This document shows positions 1-8,778 of a stretch of 64,000 nucleotides of DNA, piece by piece. Below the pieces are notes generated by a model. It did not search any database. It was not told the DNA's origin and saw only the letters and a list, made by a program, of their open reading frames with translations. Made by a program: the position numbers and the translations under genes. The stretch comes from BMS3ABIN04 sp964553325 (GTDB lineage Bacteria; Bacteroidota; Ignavibacteria; Ignavibacteriales; Melioribacteraceae), in contig CAZKKI010000079.1 in the NCBI GenBank assembly GCA_964553325.1, positions 4,492 to 68,491 on the forward strand, read 5' to 3'. The stretch's first letter is position 1. Every line of letters starts with the position of its first letter.

Positions 1-1
1 C

Positions 2-190
2 TCTCCTTACGTTACGTTAAGTATATACGATGTATTGGGAAATAAAATAACCGTTTTGGTTAACGGAAAACAACAACCCGGTAAGTATACCTTAACATTC
101 GATGCAAGCGAATTAAATAGCGGAATATATTTTTATAGATTACAAGTAGGAAACTATGCCGAAACGAAAAAAATGGTTTTGATGAAATGA
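2..190 (+). CDS. C-terminal fragment of a T9SS-secreted protein (partial)
   Basis: Only the last 62 codons lie in the window; the reading frame runs in from the left edge and stops at TGA 188-190. The readable part is a typical type IX secretion type-A sorting domain: the segment IYDVLGNKITVLVNGKQQPG, then SGIYFYRL, then a lysine-rich end (ETKKMVLMK). This beta-sandwich tail directs outer-membrane export and is then usually removed. The same end recurs in the proteins at 5887, 16724 and 22919. The function of the missing upstream part cannot be told. Confidence 0.85.
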   Translation, partial: SPYVTLSIYDVLGNKITVLVNGKQQPGKYTLTFDASELNSGIYFYRLQVGNYAETKKMVLMK

Positions 191-292
191 TTAATGTCCA
201 GTGCAACCAACACAGTTATTTTTCCGATTGTTCAATGTGTGATGGAGTGTTGATACGGACAAATTAAATTGCTTTAAGACCGTAGGGTAAAA

Positions 293-313
293 ACGATTTT
301 CCCAAAAAATCGT
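293..313. other. Hairpin in the 191-372 intergenic region
   Basis: An 8-bp perfect inverted repeat (ACGATTTT at 293-300, AAAATCGT at 306-313) with a 5-base loop lies between the secreted-protein tail and the solute-binding protein. It is not followed directly by a T-run, so its role as a terminator is doubtful. The rest of 191-372 is AT-rich leader sequence with no recognisable gene. Confidence 0.3.
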
Positions 314-372
314 AATATTCTTAAAAATATTTTTTATTTTTAAATATTTATAATTGACCCGTCGGTCTTTTA

Positions 373-2013
373 ATGCGATCTTCTTATTACAATATTTTTT
401 TCCTCCTTTTATCCTTCCTTTTATTTGAATGTACAACCGAAAATAAAAATCCCGACACTCCAAAAATCAAATACGGCGGAACCCTTAAAATATCAATTAA
501 CGATCCCGTTACAACATTGGACCCCGCAAAAATTTTATATACGTCCGATTTGAAAACCGCTTCGATAATTTATGAAGGATTAGTGGAATTTGATTCCGCA
601 GGAAATATTATACCTTCGTTGGCGGAGCGATGGGAAAAATTAGATAACGGAAGACGATGGGTATTTCATTTGAGAAATAACGTTTATTTTCAAAATGATC
701 CGTGCTTTGAAAACGGAAAGGGCAGAAAATTTTCGGCGTCGGATGTTTTGTTTACATTTTACAGAATAGCCAAACCGTTATCCGGTACGGTGGCAGCCGA
801 ATTGTTCCGGGATAAAATATTGGGAATGAACGAATTTATTTCTGAAGAAACCGACGATATTGCCGGGATTAAAGCTTTGGATTCGAACAAAATAGAATTC
901 AGATTATACAAACCTTTTGTCACTTTTCTAAAATTGTTGGCAACACCTTACGCATATATTGTTCCGCGCGAAGCGGTGGAATTTTATAATGTAGATTTCG
1001 AAAAACATCCCGTTGGAACCGGACCTTTCCGACTGGCACAATGGCAAAGATGGAAAGAAATTGTTCTTGTTAAGAATATGAATTATTGGGCAAAAACACC
1101 CGGCGGTTTACCACTACCGTTTTTAGATAAAATAAAATTGAAACTGATCGAACGGAAAAAACTTTCCGTACCGGAATTCTTGAAAGGCGAGACCAATATT
1201 TTTTTGTTGGACAAACCGCAATTTAAAAATTTTAGTAAAAGAGAAAGTTTTTCCGGGAATTATGGTTTTACGGTTGTAAACAAAGGTTTGGGTTTACGGT
1301 TTTTTGGTTTTTCAATGGATAATAACGGAACGGTTGCAAAAAATAAAACACTTAGAAAAATACTTTTTATATTATTGGAAAACATCAAACAAAAACACCC
1401 CGAAAAATTTAACGGGGAAATTGCTTACTCTTTGATTCCGATACATTTTTTCAAATCCGAGTATAAACGGTTAAAACATTCGAACTTAAATGAAGTTAAA
1501 AGATTAATTGCTGAAATACCGGCAACCGAAAAGGAAAAGAAAATCGAATTGTTTGCGACAATCGGCACACCGGTAGCGGAAAAATTTGTGGAATTATTGA
1601 AATTATATCAATTTAATATTAAAGAAAAAACAATAAAGCTAAATTATTATGGTGAAATTATTACACGAAGACCGGATATTTTCCGTGTAAGTATGATTCC
1701 TTCTTTTCCGGATCCCGAAGAATTTTATATGCTTTTTTATTCCAAGAGCAATAGAAACATTAACTTATGCGGATATGAAAACGTAACCTACGACGAGATT
1801 TTTGAAAAAACCATGTTCGAAGAAGATACGAATAAGAGGGAAAAATTATTTAACCGGCTCGAAAACATACTTTCCGAGGATTTACCCGCATTGTACCTTA
1901 CACACGAAGGAACAAAATATTACGTTTATCCCAAAAGCGTTCACGGTTTTACATTGAAATATAATATTCCGTCATATAAATCTGTTTGGATAAATCCAAT
2001 TGAAACGCAATAA
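373..2013 (+). CDS. Orphan family-5 solute-binding lipoprotein (peptide/nickel type)
   Basis: A 546-residue extracytoplasmic solute-binding protein of the SBP_bac_5 (OppA/DppA/NikA) family. It opens with a hydrophobic export signal ending at Cys20 (LLFEC, a loose lipobox), then the family start GGTLKISINDPVTTLDPA, the YEGLVEFD segment and the GTGPFRLAQW motif near residue 216. Family members bind peptides or metal chelates and pass them to an ABC permease. No permease or ATPase gene is nearby; the next gene is a histidine kinase whose start overlaps this stop by 14 bases, so I infer a sensory rather than a transport role. The ATG at 373 sits just before the signal peptide. Confidence 0.85.
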   Translation: MRSSYYNIFFLLLSFLLFECTTENKNPDTPKIKYGGTLKISINDPVTTLDPAKILYTSDLKTASIIYEGLVEFDSAGNIIPSLAERWEKLDNGRRWVFHLRNNVYFQNDPCFENGKGRKFSASDVLFTFYRIAKPLSGTVAAELFRDKILGMNEFISEETDDIAGIKALDSNKIEFRLYKPFVTFLKLLATPYAYIVPREAVEFYNVDFEKHPVGTGPFRLAQWQRWKEIVLVKNMNYWAKTPGGLPLPFLDKIKLKLIERKKLSVPEFLKGETNIFLLDKPQFKNFSKRESFSGNYGFTVVNKGLGLRFFGFSMDNNGTVAKNKTLRKILFILLENIKQKHPEKFNGEIAYSLIPIHFFKSEYKRLKHSNLNEVKRLIAEIPATEKEKKIELFATIGTPVAEKFVELLKLYQFNIKEKTIKLNYYGEIITRRPDIFRVSMIPSFPDPEEFYMLFYSKSNRNINLCGYENVTYDEIFEKTMFEEDTNKREKLFNRLENILSEDLPALYLTHEGTKYYVYPKSVHGFTLKYNIPSYKSVWINPIETQ

Positions 2014-3835
2014 AATTAGTCTTGCAAACAAAGTTCTGCTTTTTACAATAACCTTTACGGTTTTTTTATTTACCGTGATTATTCTAATATTTTATTTGGG
2101 CGGGAAAAAATATATTAAAAACGAAGAAATTAAATCGATTAAGTTTTATACGAAATTAATCGATCTTTCTCTGAAGGAAGAAATCAAGAATTCTAAAATC
2201 GAGTTGAACGGTTTGGCGGACCAATTGTACGGTACCGTTCGTGTTCCGGGAAATGGATTTAGCACCCAACAAAAGCAAATTGTGAATAATTTTTTTATCG
2301 GCTATCCGTTGAAATATTCACGGATATGGTTTTTAGATTTACGAAACAACTATGTTATGGAAGCCAAGCCTGTCCGGGTGTTTGGCGGGGAAATTGAAAC
2401 GGACTTTATGTCCGGCCCGATTGAAAATGTAGATGATAAAATATTAAAATATTTAGATAAAAATCATTCGAAACAAGATACAACATTTTATCCCGACAAA
2501 ATAATAACGAATAAGAATCTTTACATTCTGATAAATAACAAAAATAATTTAATTGTTGCGGCAAGGTTGAGATATGATTATTTATTTAACAAATTTATCG
2601 AGCATGCTTCTTTACCGGTTAAAATATCGCTCGCTCTTGTTGATTATAGCGGAAATATTGTTTATTCAACGCAAAACAGAATTTCCGGTCAACTGATAAA
2701 TACGGCTTTACCGAATTTATCCGGCAGCTTTGAAGAATTTTTGAAAAATAAAAATGCGCAATACTTTTTTCATCCCGACGAAATAACATTTTTTAAATCT
2801 TTGGACAATTTGGGTTTGATTTTGTTATTTCAAGATAATCTCTCTGCCCAACATAGCTCGTTAAATCAGTTGGCAAAATATGCACTTTTATTTTCTCTAT
2901 TGATGTTTGTTATTGTGTTTGCGGTTACAAAAATTTTAACTCGACAGTTGGGAGAATCGGTTAACACGATTACCGATGTTGCAAAGAGAGTGGGGAACGG
3001 CGATTTAAACCAAAAAATTAATATCAAACGGGATGATGAAATTGGATTTTTGATAGATACTTTTAACAACATGATAGTCGATTTGAAAAAGAACTATCAA
3101 GCTTTGAAAATTACAAATGAGGAATTGGAATCGAAGATAGAGGAATTGGTGCGAACCAAAAACGAACTTTCCAAAAAAGAGAAACTTGCGATTATTGGGG
3201 AAACCGTATCGAATATTTCGCATGAAATTCAGAATAAAATAAGTGGGATAAGTGTTTGGGTGCAGAATCTGGAATATCAACTAACATCCGATGAAACATC
3301 TAAAATGTATATCAACGAAATTAAAAATGCGCTGAATTCGTTTTTGGAAATGTTGCGGAATTTCAAAAAATTCTATCGTATGCCGGCTTTGGAAAGAAAA
3401 AAAATCGATGTTCAACGTTTGCTTGAAACAGTAACAACGAATTGCTCCGCGGAAATAAGAAAAAAGAAATTAAAGCTTGATGTAGTGTATGGTGATGGAA
3501 TAAAACCGCTATTAGGTGATGAAAAATTACTCGAAGAAGTTTTTATCAATCTGTTAATAAACGCAATTAACTTTTCTCCCGAAGGGGAATTGTTAGAAAT
3601 TAGGGCTTGGCAAAACGAAACTAATATTATTGTTCGGATAATTGACCGCGGACGTGGTATAAAACCAGAGGATCGGGAGAAAATATTTCAGCCCTTTTAC
3701 ACAACAAAACAAGATGGCAGCGGATTGGGTTTGGCGATTGTCCGGAATATAGTCGATGCCCATCACGGGGAAATAAAAGTTAAAAGCGGAAAAAATGCCG
3801 GTGCATGTTTCGAAGTTCTTTTGCCGGTTCAATAA
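2000..3835 (+). CDS. Membrane sensor histidine kinase
   Basis: A 611-residue kinase. In order: membrane segment near residues 12-34, a periplasmic sensor region of about 250 residues (Cache-like by size, not proven), second membrane segment near 292-312, HAMP linker to about 365, short coiled coil, then the H-box ISHEIQNK with phospho-acceptor His408. The ATPase domain shows an N box (EVFINLLINAINFSPEG), G1 (DRGRGI) and G2 (GSGLGLAIV). The frame is closed by a stop at 1991, and TTG at 2000 is the first usable start; it overlaps the upstream gene, which suggests translational coupling. The expected partner is the sigma54 activator 16 bases downstream. The signal sensed is unknown; the upstream binding protein is a candidate input. 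Confidence 0.88.
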   Translation: MKRNKISLANKVLLFTITFTVFLFTVIILIFYLGGKKYIKNEEIKSIKFYTKLIDLSLKEEIKNSKIELNGLADQLYGTVRVPGNGFSTQQKQIVNNFFIGYPLKYSRIWFLDLRNNYVMEAKPVRVFGGEIETDFMSGPIENVDDKILKYLDKNHSKQDTTFYPDKIITNKNLYILINNKNNLIVAARLRYDYLFNKFIEHASLPVKISLALVDYSGNIVYSTQNRISGQLINTALPNLSGSFEEFLKNKNAQYFFHPDEITFFKSLDNLGLILLFQDNLSAQHSSLNQLAKYALLFSLLMFVIVFAVTKILTRQLGESVNTITDVAKRVGNGDLNQKINIKRDDEIGFLIDTFNNMIVDLKKNYQALKITNEELESKIEELVRTKNELSKKEKLAIIGETVSNISHEIQNKISGISVWVQNLEYQLTSDETSKMYINEIKNALNSFLEMLRNFKKFYRMPALERKKIDVQRLLETVTTNCSAEIRKKKLKLDVVYGDGIKPLLGDEKLLEEVFINLLINAINFSPEGELLEIRAWQNETNIIVRIIDRGRGIKPEDREKIFQPFYTTKQDGSGLGLAIVRNIVDAHHGEIKVKSGKNAGACFEVLLPVQ

Positions 3836-3851
3836 TCTAAGGAAAATTAAA

Positions 3852-5213
3852 ATGAAAATTTTACTTGTCGATGACGAACCAGTTTTAAGAAAAGGTGTTT
3901 CCACTTTTTTATCCAATATCGGATATGACGTCAATTCCGTATCGAACGGAACGATGGCAATGGAAGTGATTGATAAGGAAAACTTCGACGTTATTATTTC
4001 CGACGTACAGATGCCGGGTTTGAACGGAATTGAATTTTTAAAAAAATTACGCAACGGCGGTAACTTAACTCCGTTTATAATCATCACCGCGTTTGCCAAT
4101 GTTCAAGATGCAGTGTTATGTATGAAACTCGGCGCTGATGATTATCTAACGAAACCAATTAATTTGGAAGAATTGAAAATAAAAATTGAAAAAATATCCT
4201 TGCGCAAAAAACTTGAAAAAGAAAACACCGAACTTCGTGAAGAGCTTAATAAAATAAAATTGCCCGAAATCGTAGGTGAAAGCAAGTTAATTATTGAAAT
4301 GAAAAAACTGATGAAAAAAATTTCATCCGACCCCGATGTTACGGTTATGATTTACGGTGAAAGCGGTACCGGAAAGGAATTGGTTGCCCAAAATATTCAT
4401 TTATATTCGGAACGAAATAAAAACGGTTTTGTAGCTATTAATTGTGCGGCTATTCCCGACGATCTGCTGGAAAGTGAATTGTTCGGTTATGTAAAAGGAG
4501 CATTTACCGGAGCAAATAAAGATAAAACGGGGTTTTTCGAATTGGCTGACAAAGGCACCATTTTTTTGGATGAGGTCGGTGAAATGAGTCCGGCAATGCA
4601 AGCAAAGTTGTTAAGGGTTTTGCAAAACCACGAAATACAAAGATTGGGAAGTACGAAAACCATTAAGGTTGACGTTAGAGTTATCGGTGCTTCCAACAAG
4701 AAATTGGATGAACTTGTAAAAGAAGGTAAATTCAGAGAAGATTTATATTACCGGCTAAACATAACCGAAATACAAGTTCCCCCGTTAAGAAAAAGAAACG
4801 GTGATCTGCCTTTGTTGATTGAATTCTTTATTCGAAAGACAAAAAGCGATATAAAATTTTCAAAGCAAGCATTGGAACTTCTGAAGAAATATTCGTGGCC
4901 GGGAAATGTAAGGGAACTTGAAAATTTAATCAGAATGCTCGCGGTTACTTTAGAAGAACGGATTGTAGGAATTTCGAATTTGCCGGATAAGATATTGAAC
5001 GAAACGGAATATTCTACTGATAACTGGAATGAATACTATTCGCTTAACGATTTCCAAACCGCTTTGCATAAAGCCGTAACCGAATTCGAAAAAAAATATT
5101 TGTTATTTCATTTAAATAAGAATGGTAACAACATTTCGAAAACGGCAAAAGCCATCAATCTATCAAGAGTTTCCTTATATAAAAAAATAAAGGAATACCG
5201 GTTGGAGATGTAA
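3852..5213 (+). CDS. NtrC-family sigma54-dependent response regulator
   Basis: A 453-residue three-domain regulator. The receiver (1-120) has Asp7/Asp8, phospho-acceptor Asp51 (IISDVQMPG), Thr79 and Lys101. The AAA+ domain carries Walker A GESGTGKE, the sigma54-contacting loop GAFTGA and Walker B GTIFLDEVGEM. The C-terminus is a Fis-type helix-turn-helix (NNISKTAKAINLSRVSLYKK). On phosphorylation, such proteins oligomerise and use ATP to open sigma54 promoters. An in-frame start at 3795 would overlap the kinase; I chose ATG 3852 because the receiver begins there (MKILLVDDE) and GGAAAATTAAA precedes it. A sigma54-like element lies about 210 bases downstream. Confidence 0.95.
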   Translation: MKILLVDDEPVLRKGVSTFLSNIGYDVNSVSNGTMAMEVIDKENFDVIISDVQMPGLNGIEFLKKLRNGGNLTPFIIITAFANVQDAVLCMKLGADDYLTKPINLEELKIKIEKISLRKKLEKENTELREELNKIKLPEIVGESKLIIEMKKLMKKISSDPDVTVMIYGESGTGKELVAQNIHLYSERNKNGFVAINCAAIPDDLLESELFGYVKGAFTGANKDKTGFFELADKGTIFLDEVGEMSPAMQAKLLRVLQNHEIQRLGSTKTIKVDVRVIGASNKKLDELVKEGKFREDLYYRLNITEIQVPPLRKRNGDLPLLIEFFIRKTKSDIKFSKQALELLKKYSWPGNVRELENLIRMLAVTLEERIVGISNLPDKILNETEYSTDNWNEYYSLNDFQTALHKAVTEFEKKYLLFHLNKNGNNISKTAKAINLSRVSLYKKIKEYRLEM

Positions 5214-5246
5214 AATAGACCGAAAATCCGTATTACAAAAGAATTT

Positions 5247-5282
5247 TGTAAACTTTCCTTAAACTGTTAAGTTAAATTTACA
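5247..5282. promoter_or_regulatory. Possible activator-binding inverted repeat
   Basis: TGTAAA (5247-5252) and TTTACA (5277-5282) form a 6-bp inverted repeat about 140-175 bases before the sigma54-like element, the usual distance for an NtrC-type enhancer site. The arms are short and the area is AT-rich, so chance is a real alternative. Confidence 0.2.
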
Positions 5283-5421
5283 CTGATTAATACTGCTTTT
5301 TCCTAACAGATTCTCATCTTTTAACGAAGACCCGTAAAGCGCAATTAACAATATTTGCAGGCTTTATTGTGAACCGTTGGAGCTTTATTCGATTTCCGTT
5401 GAAATTTAAGGTTTTCCCTAT

Positions 5422-5437
5422 CGGTACGGTTGTTGCC
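5422..5437 (+). promoter_or_regulatory. Sigma54-like -24/-12 promoter element
   Basis: CGGTACGGTTGTTGCC carries the invariant GG (5423-5424) and GC (5435-5436) separated by exactly 10 bases, with ACG and TTGC matching the consensus TGGCACG-N4-TTGC and two mismatches (T to C, C to T) in the first half. Transcription would begin near 5447, leaving a short leader before ATG 5465. It lies just downstream of a sigma54 activator gene, which raises its plausibility. Confidence 0.5.
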
Positions 5438-5464
5438 TTCCTCTTACAAAACACAAGAGTTAGC

Positions 5465-5884
5465 ATGAATGCCAAAGTATTTTCACTTTCGAAGAACGGT
5501 AAGAAAAATAAGACGTTGTTAATAATTGGTGAAGACGAAGTGTTAACAAAAGGTTTGATGATTAGTTTGATCGATTACTTTGACGAAATACACATTGTCT
5601 CGAAGCGAAAAGAAATCAACGTATTATTGGAATCGAAAGAAATGGATGTTGCAATAATTGATGCTGATATCCAAGGACAAGAAAATACGAAGTCGGTTCT
5701 CGGGAAAATCAAACAATCAAATGAACATACTTCGGTTATTGTAATGTCATCGTCATTCGACGGCGAAATCGCCGGGCAAATAGAACTTTCCGGAACGGAT
5801 CGCATATTTGAAAAGCCTTTCGAGTTAACGGAAATGATTACTTACATCAAAAATATAATTCAAGCAAAATTGAAGGAGAATTAG
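5465..5884 (+). CDS. Single-domain response-regulator receiver protein
   Basis: A 139-residue protein that is essentially one receiver domain: acidic pair Glu23/Asp24 (IIGEDE), probable phospho-acceptor Asp66 (VAIIDADIQ), Ser at the switch position (VIVMSSS) and Lys117 (FEKPFE). There is no output domain, so it may act as a phosphate sink or by protein contact, like CheY or Spo0F. The frame stays open back to GTG 5369, but that start would lie upstream of the sigma54-like element at 5422-5437, and the extra 32 residues do not look like a receiver. It stops 2 bases before the repeat-protein gene, so the two are probably co-transcribed. Confidence 0.75.
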   Translation: MNAKVFSLSKNGKKNKTLLIIGEDEVLTKGLMISLIDYFDEIHIVSKRKEINVLLESKEMDVAIIDADIQGQENTKSVLGKIKQSNEHTSVIVMSSSFDGEIAGQIELSGTDRIFEKPFELTEMITYIKNIIQAKLKEN

Positions 5885-5886
5885 AG

Positions 5887-7281
5887 ATGAAAACAAAAAT
5901 ATTTAGCTACATATTTTTATTAGCGATTTTAACAGTAACGGTTCTCTCCGCCCAATCAATTAATATAAAGAATTTTGTCTTCAAAATTGATAAGCACGGT
6001 AAATTGAATCGGGAACACTCCGGGCTTTCGGCAAATTCAAGGAGTGAAAATTTTCCGGTTGCGGAAAAATATCAAAAAGCGGTTTTCACTGCGGATCAAG
6101 GCGGTGGAATAATTCAAACTTTAATAGAGGAATGGCTGAATGAAAATTGGAGTAATTATCAAAGGTTCGTATATCAATTTGACGAACAAAAAAGATATGC
6201 AGGTTATGTTATTCAAGATTGGCGATCGGCAGGTTGGGAAAATTATCTTAAAGATTCTGCGGCGTATAATGTTAACGAAGACATAATTCTAAATATCACT
6301 TCGCTATGGGATGACGGTGAATGGATTTATGATTTTAAAGATTCTTCGGTGTACGACGCAAACCACAACGTGGTTGAGAATTTTCAATCGTTTTGGAATA
6401 TGACGGAGAACAATTGGACTTTTCTGAATAAAATAATATTCGAATACGACGCTAATAATAATTTGATTGAAACGGTTGAACAATCTTGGTACGATACTGC
6501 TTGGGTTGATTTTCAAAAGTGGGAGTTTCAATACAACGATAAAAACATGGTTACGGTTGCCAAATCCCAAATTAATTTTGACGGGGAATGGGTAGATCAA
6601 ATGAAAATCATTTACACTTACAATGAAAAAGATTTGTTGGTAGAGGAATTACATTTGTTGTATATGTTTATCAACTGGGACAACCAAGAAAAGTGGATTT
6701 ACGAATACGACGAAAACGATAACTTGATAACGCGAATAATACAAGAGTGGGAAAATAGCGATTGGACGAATAAGGAACGTAAACTGTATGAATACAAGGA
6801 AGATTATTTATGGATCGAGACAACTCAAAATTGGTCGTCGGACGATTGGGTGAATACCGAAAAGGAAGAATATACCGTGGAAAATAATCAGATTACGGTG
6901 ATTGTAGAACAAATTTGGGAAAATAACGGTTGGGTTAATTCATTCAGATGGACTCACACATACGGTGAACCGGTGAGTGTAAAATCGGCAAAAGATATTA
7001 CGTGGAAATTTTCACTGAAACAAAACTACCCTAATCCGTTTAATCCGGTAACAACAATCGGTTATTCTGTACCCGGATTCGAAAATAATAATATTCCCAA
7101 TGTGCAACTAAAAGTTTACGATGTTCTGGGGAAAGAAGTTTCGATTTTGGTGAATGATGTGCAAAATCCGGGTTTACATAAAATATCGTTTAATGCGGTT
7201 AATCTTCCCAGCGGGATTTATTTTTATGAATTGAAAATAGGTAACTATGTTAAAACTAAAAAAATGGTATTGTTGAAATAA
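5887..7281 (+). CDS. Secreted tryptophan-rich repeat protein with T9SS sorting domain
   Basis: A 464-residue exported protein. A signal peptide (about 1-22, ending LSAQ) is followed from about residue 75 to 365 by roughly ten imperfect repeats of 35-40 residues. Their pattern is W-x(5-8)-W, then a lysine/aromatic stretch, then Y-x-Y-(D/E)-x-N-x-NL and Q-x-W. The repeats faintly resemble YD/RHS-like repeats, but I cannot name a family. The last 85 residues are a T9SS type-A sorting domain (NYPNPFNPVTTIGY, SGIYFYELK, KKMVLLK). It is coupled 2 bases after the receiver gene, so it is the likely output of the signalling block. A beta-rich adhesive or binding surface is an inference. Confidence 0.75.
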   Translation: MKTKIFSYIFLLAILTVTVLSAQSINIKNFVFKIDKHGKLNREHSGLSANSRSENFPVAEKYQKAVFTADQGGGIIQTLIEEWLNENWSNYQRFVYQFDEQKRYAGYVIQDWRSAGWENYLKDSAAYNVNEDIILNITSLWDDGEWIYDFKDSSVYDANHNVVENFQSFWNMTENNWTFLNKIIFEYDANNNLIETVEQSWYDTAWVDFQKWEFQYNDKNMVTVAKSQINFDGEWVDQMKIIYTYNEKDLLVEELHLLYMFINWDNQEKWIYEYDENDNLITRIIQEWENSDWTNKERKLYEYKEDYLWIETTQNWSSDDWVNTEKEEYTVENNQITVIVEQIWENNGWVNSFRWTHTYGEPVSVKSAKDITWKFSLKQNYPNPFNPVTTIGYSVPGFENNNIPNVQLKVYDVLGKEVSILVNDVQNPGLHKISFNAVNLPSGIYFYELKIGNYVKTKKMVLLK

Positions 7282-7402
7282 GGGGTTGTATTGCTTATAT
7301 TTATTTTGTATCGGATAATTGTGGATTCTGGAAGGTTGCAGAAACAAAAAATTAGTATAAATTTTATAAAAAATACAAAAATTTAATTTATAGGAGGGAG
7401 AC

Positions 7403-8137
7403 ATGAAAACAAAAAAAATTTTATTAAGCTTTCTGATAATTATCATGTCGGTTTTTCTCACTTTTTGCTCGAATGATGAAGACGATAATCCCGTTGCACC
7501 CGAGACCAAAGAACCCGCGAAACTGGAAATCAAAGAGATTCAATTACCGGAACATATGACTCAAGTACAAGACTCGTATGCGCAGCTGGCGGTAGCGTTT
7601 GTTCAAATGGCTAACGGTTTCAGAAATTACGCTACGTTTTTCAATCCGCCTAGCGGTGCAACTCATATACCCAAATCTTCCGGTGTGCAAGATGAATGGA
7701 CATGGCAAGAAGGTACGTTAACAATAAGATTGGTTTACGATGAAAACGATGAAATGGTATATTGGAAAATTTATTTAACCGGCACATTTGAAGGATATAC
7801 GGTTAATAACTGGCTGGGCGCAGAAGCGGAACAAACTAAAGACGGTAATTCGGGTCACTTGAAAATTTACGAACCTCCTACAAACAACCTTATAGCGGAA
7901 TGGAATTGGAATGTAGGTTCGGACGGTTCGTACAGTTTTGTATTCCTTGGTTACGAAAATTCCCAGAAAATTGAAGTTACGGTAAATGCCGATAATTCGG
8001 GTATATTGCAAATTTATAATTCCGTTGGCGGCCAGTTTGTTTTGCAATATAAAATTACTTGGACGGCAACGGGTAGCGGACAATGGTGGGAATACGATAC
8101 TGCCGGAAATGTGGTTGACCAAGGTTCGTGGGTTTAA
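7403..8137 (+). CDS. Hypothetical lipoprotein
   Basis: A 244-residue protein with a signal sequence ending in a lipobox-like Cys (VFLTFCSNDEDDNP), so probably membrane anchored. The acidic spacer after the Cys is typical of surface-exposed lipoproteins in this group. The body is rich in Trp, Tyr, Gly and Asn with alternating beta-type patterns (WTWQEGTLTIRLVYDEND, WNWNVGSDGSYSF). No family recognised. A strong ribosome site, TAGGAGGGAGAC, directly precedes ATG 7403. A weak hairpin follows the stop. Confidence 0.7.
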   Translation: MKTKKILLSFLIIIMSVFLTFCSNDEDDNPVAPETKEPAKLEIKEIQLPEHMTQVQDSYAQLAVAFVQMANGFRNYATFFNPPSGATHIPKSSGVQDEWTWQEGTLTIRLVYDENDEMVYWKIYLTGTFEGYTVNNWLGAEAEQTKDGNSGHLKIYEPPTNNLIAEWNWNVGSDGSYSFVFLGYENSQKIEVTVNADNSGILQIYNSVGGQFVLQYKITWTATGSGQWWEYDTAGNVVDQGSWV

Positions 8138-8149
8138 TTCCGAAGTTTG

Positions 8150-8183
8150 ACGGAATTTTATAAATTTCCGTTTGTAATTTTTT
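8150..8183 (+). terminator. Probable rho-independent terminator
   Basis: ACGGAA (8150-8155) pairs with TTCCGT (8166-8171) across an AT-rich loop that can extend the stem; a T-rich run follows (8174-8183). It lies just after the lipoprotein stop. Confidence 0.5.
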
Positions 8184-8213
8184 AACAAACTAAATTAAAA
8201 CTGCGGGGGAAAT

Positions 8214-8771
8214 ATGACCATCCAAAAACGATTTGCCTTTTCGGTTTTCGTATTTTTAATTTTCACATCCTCTAAAATTTTCCCCCAATTTGATATCGGA
8301 AAAAATTATGCCGGACCTTCGTTAGGTTTGTCGTTTCTCGGTTCGGCATTTCAGTTAGGTGCAAATTACGAATATGCGATGAGTTTGAATGAAATAGGAA
8401 TTGAAGCGCCCGGAAAATTAGGAGTCGGCGGTTTGTTCAGATACTGGTCTTACAGTTCCGCTTACTATAACGGAGAGTGGAGCTATACCGATATTTTATT
8501 GGGAGCGCAAGGTAATTACCACTTTAAGTTAAAGAATTCGAAATTCGATCCGTGGCTGGGTTTGGTTTTAGCCTTTGATTTCGGAAAGGTATCATGGACG
8601 GGACCAGAGAAAAGTCCGTATTTGACGGAACCTTCGCACGGGGGTTTTTGGCTTGGATTTCATGCGGGAAGTCGATACTGGATTTCTTCGAATATTGCGG
8701 TTAGCGCAAGAGTGGGATTCGGTACGTTAAGTTACGGTGCTTTGGATTTGGGAGTGGATTTCAAATTTTAA
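8214..8771 (+). CDS. Small outer-membrane beta-barrel protein, hypothetical
   Basis: A 185-residue protein with a signal peptide (ends near IFPQF, residue 24) and a body of alternating hydrophobic strands and Gly/Tyr-rich turns (GPSLGLSFLGSAFQLGANYE, WLGFHAGSRYW). The final residue is Phe (GVDFKF), the usual signal for barrel insertion by BamA. This fits an 8-stranded OmpA/OmpW-size barrel. A GGGGGAAAT stretch precedes ATG 8214. No specific function can be assigned. Confidence 0.65.
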   Translation: MTIQKRFAFSVFVFLIFTSSKIFPQFDIGKNYAGPSLGLSFLGSAFQLGANYEYAMSLNEIGIEAPGKLGVGGLFRYWSYSSAYYNGEWSYTDILLGAQGNYHFKLKNSKFDPWLGLVLAFDFGKVSWTGPEKSPYLTEPSHGGFWLGFHAGSRYWISSNIAVSARVGFGTLSYGALDLGVDFKF

Positions 8772-8778
8772 TTTCGGC

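Noticed and set aside
191..463. 90-codon minus-strand open frame before the solute-binding protein
   Set aside because: Overlaps the start of a clear gene, no ribosome site and a low-complexity AT-rich translation.
3593..4099. 168-codon antisense open frame across the kinase/regulator junction
   Set aside because: It lies opposite two clear genes and has no protein-like features; chance open frame.
5369..5464. GTG-start extension of the receiver gene by 32 codons
   Set aside because: The extra residues do not fit a receiver domain and would start upstream of the sigma54-like element; ATG 5465 gives the normal domain start.
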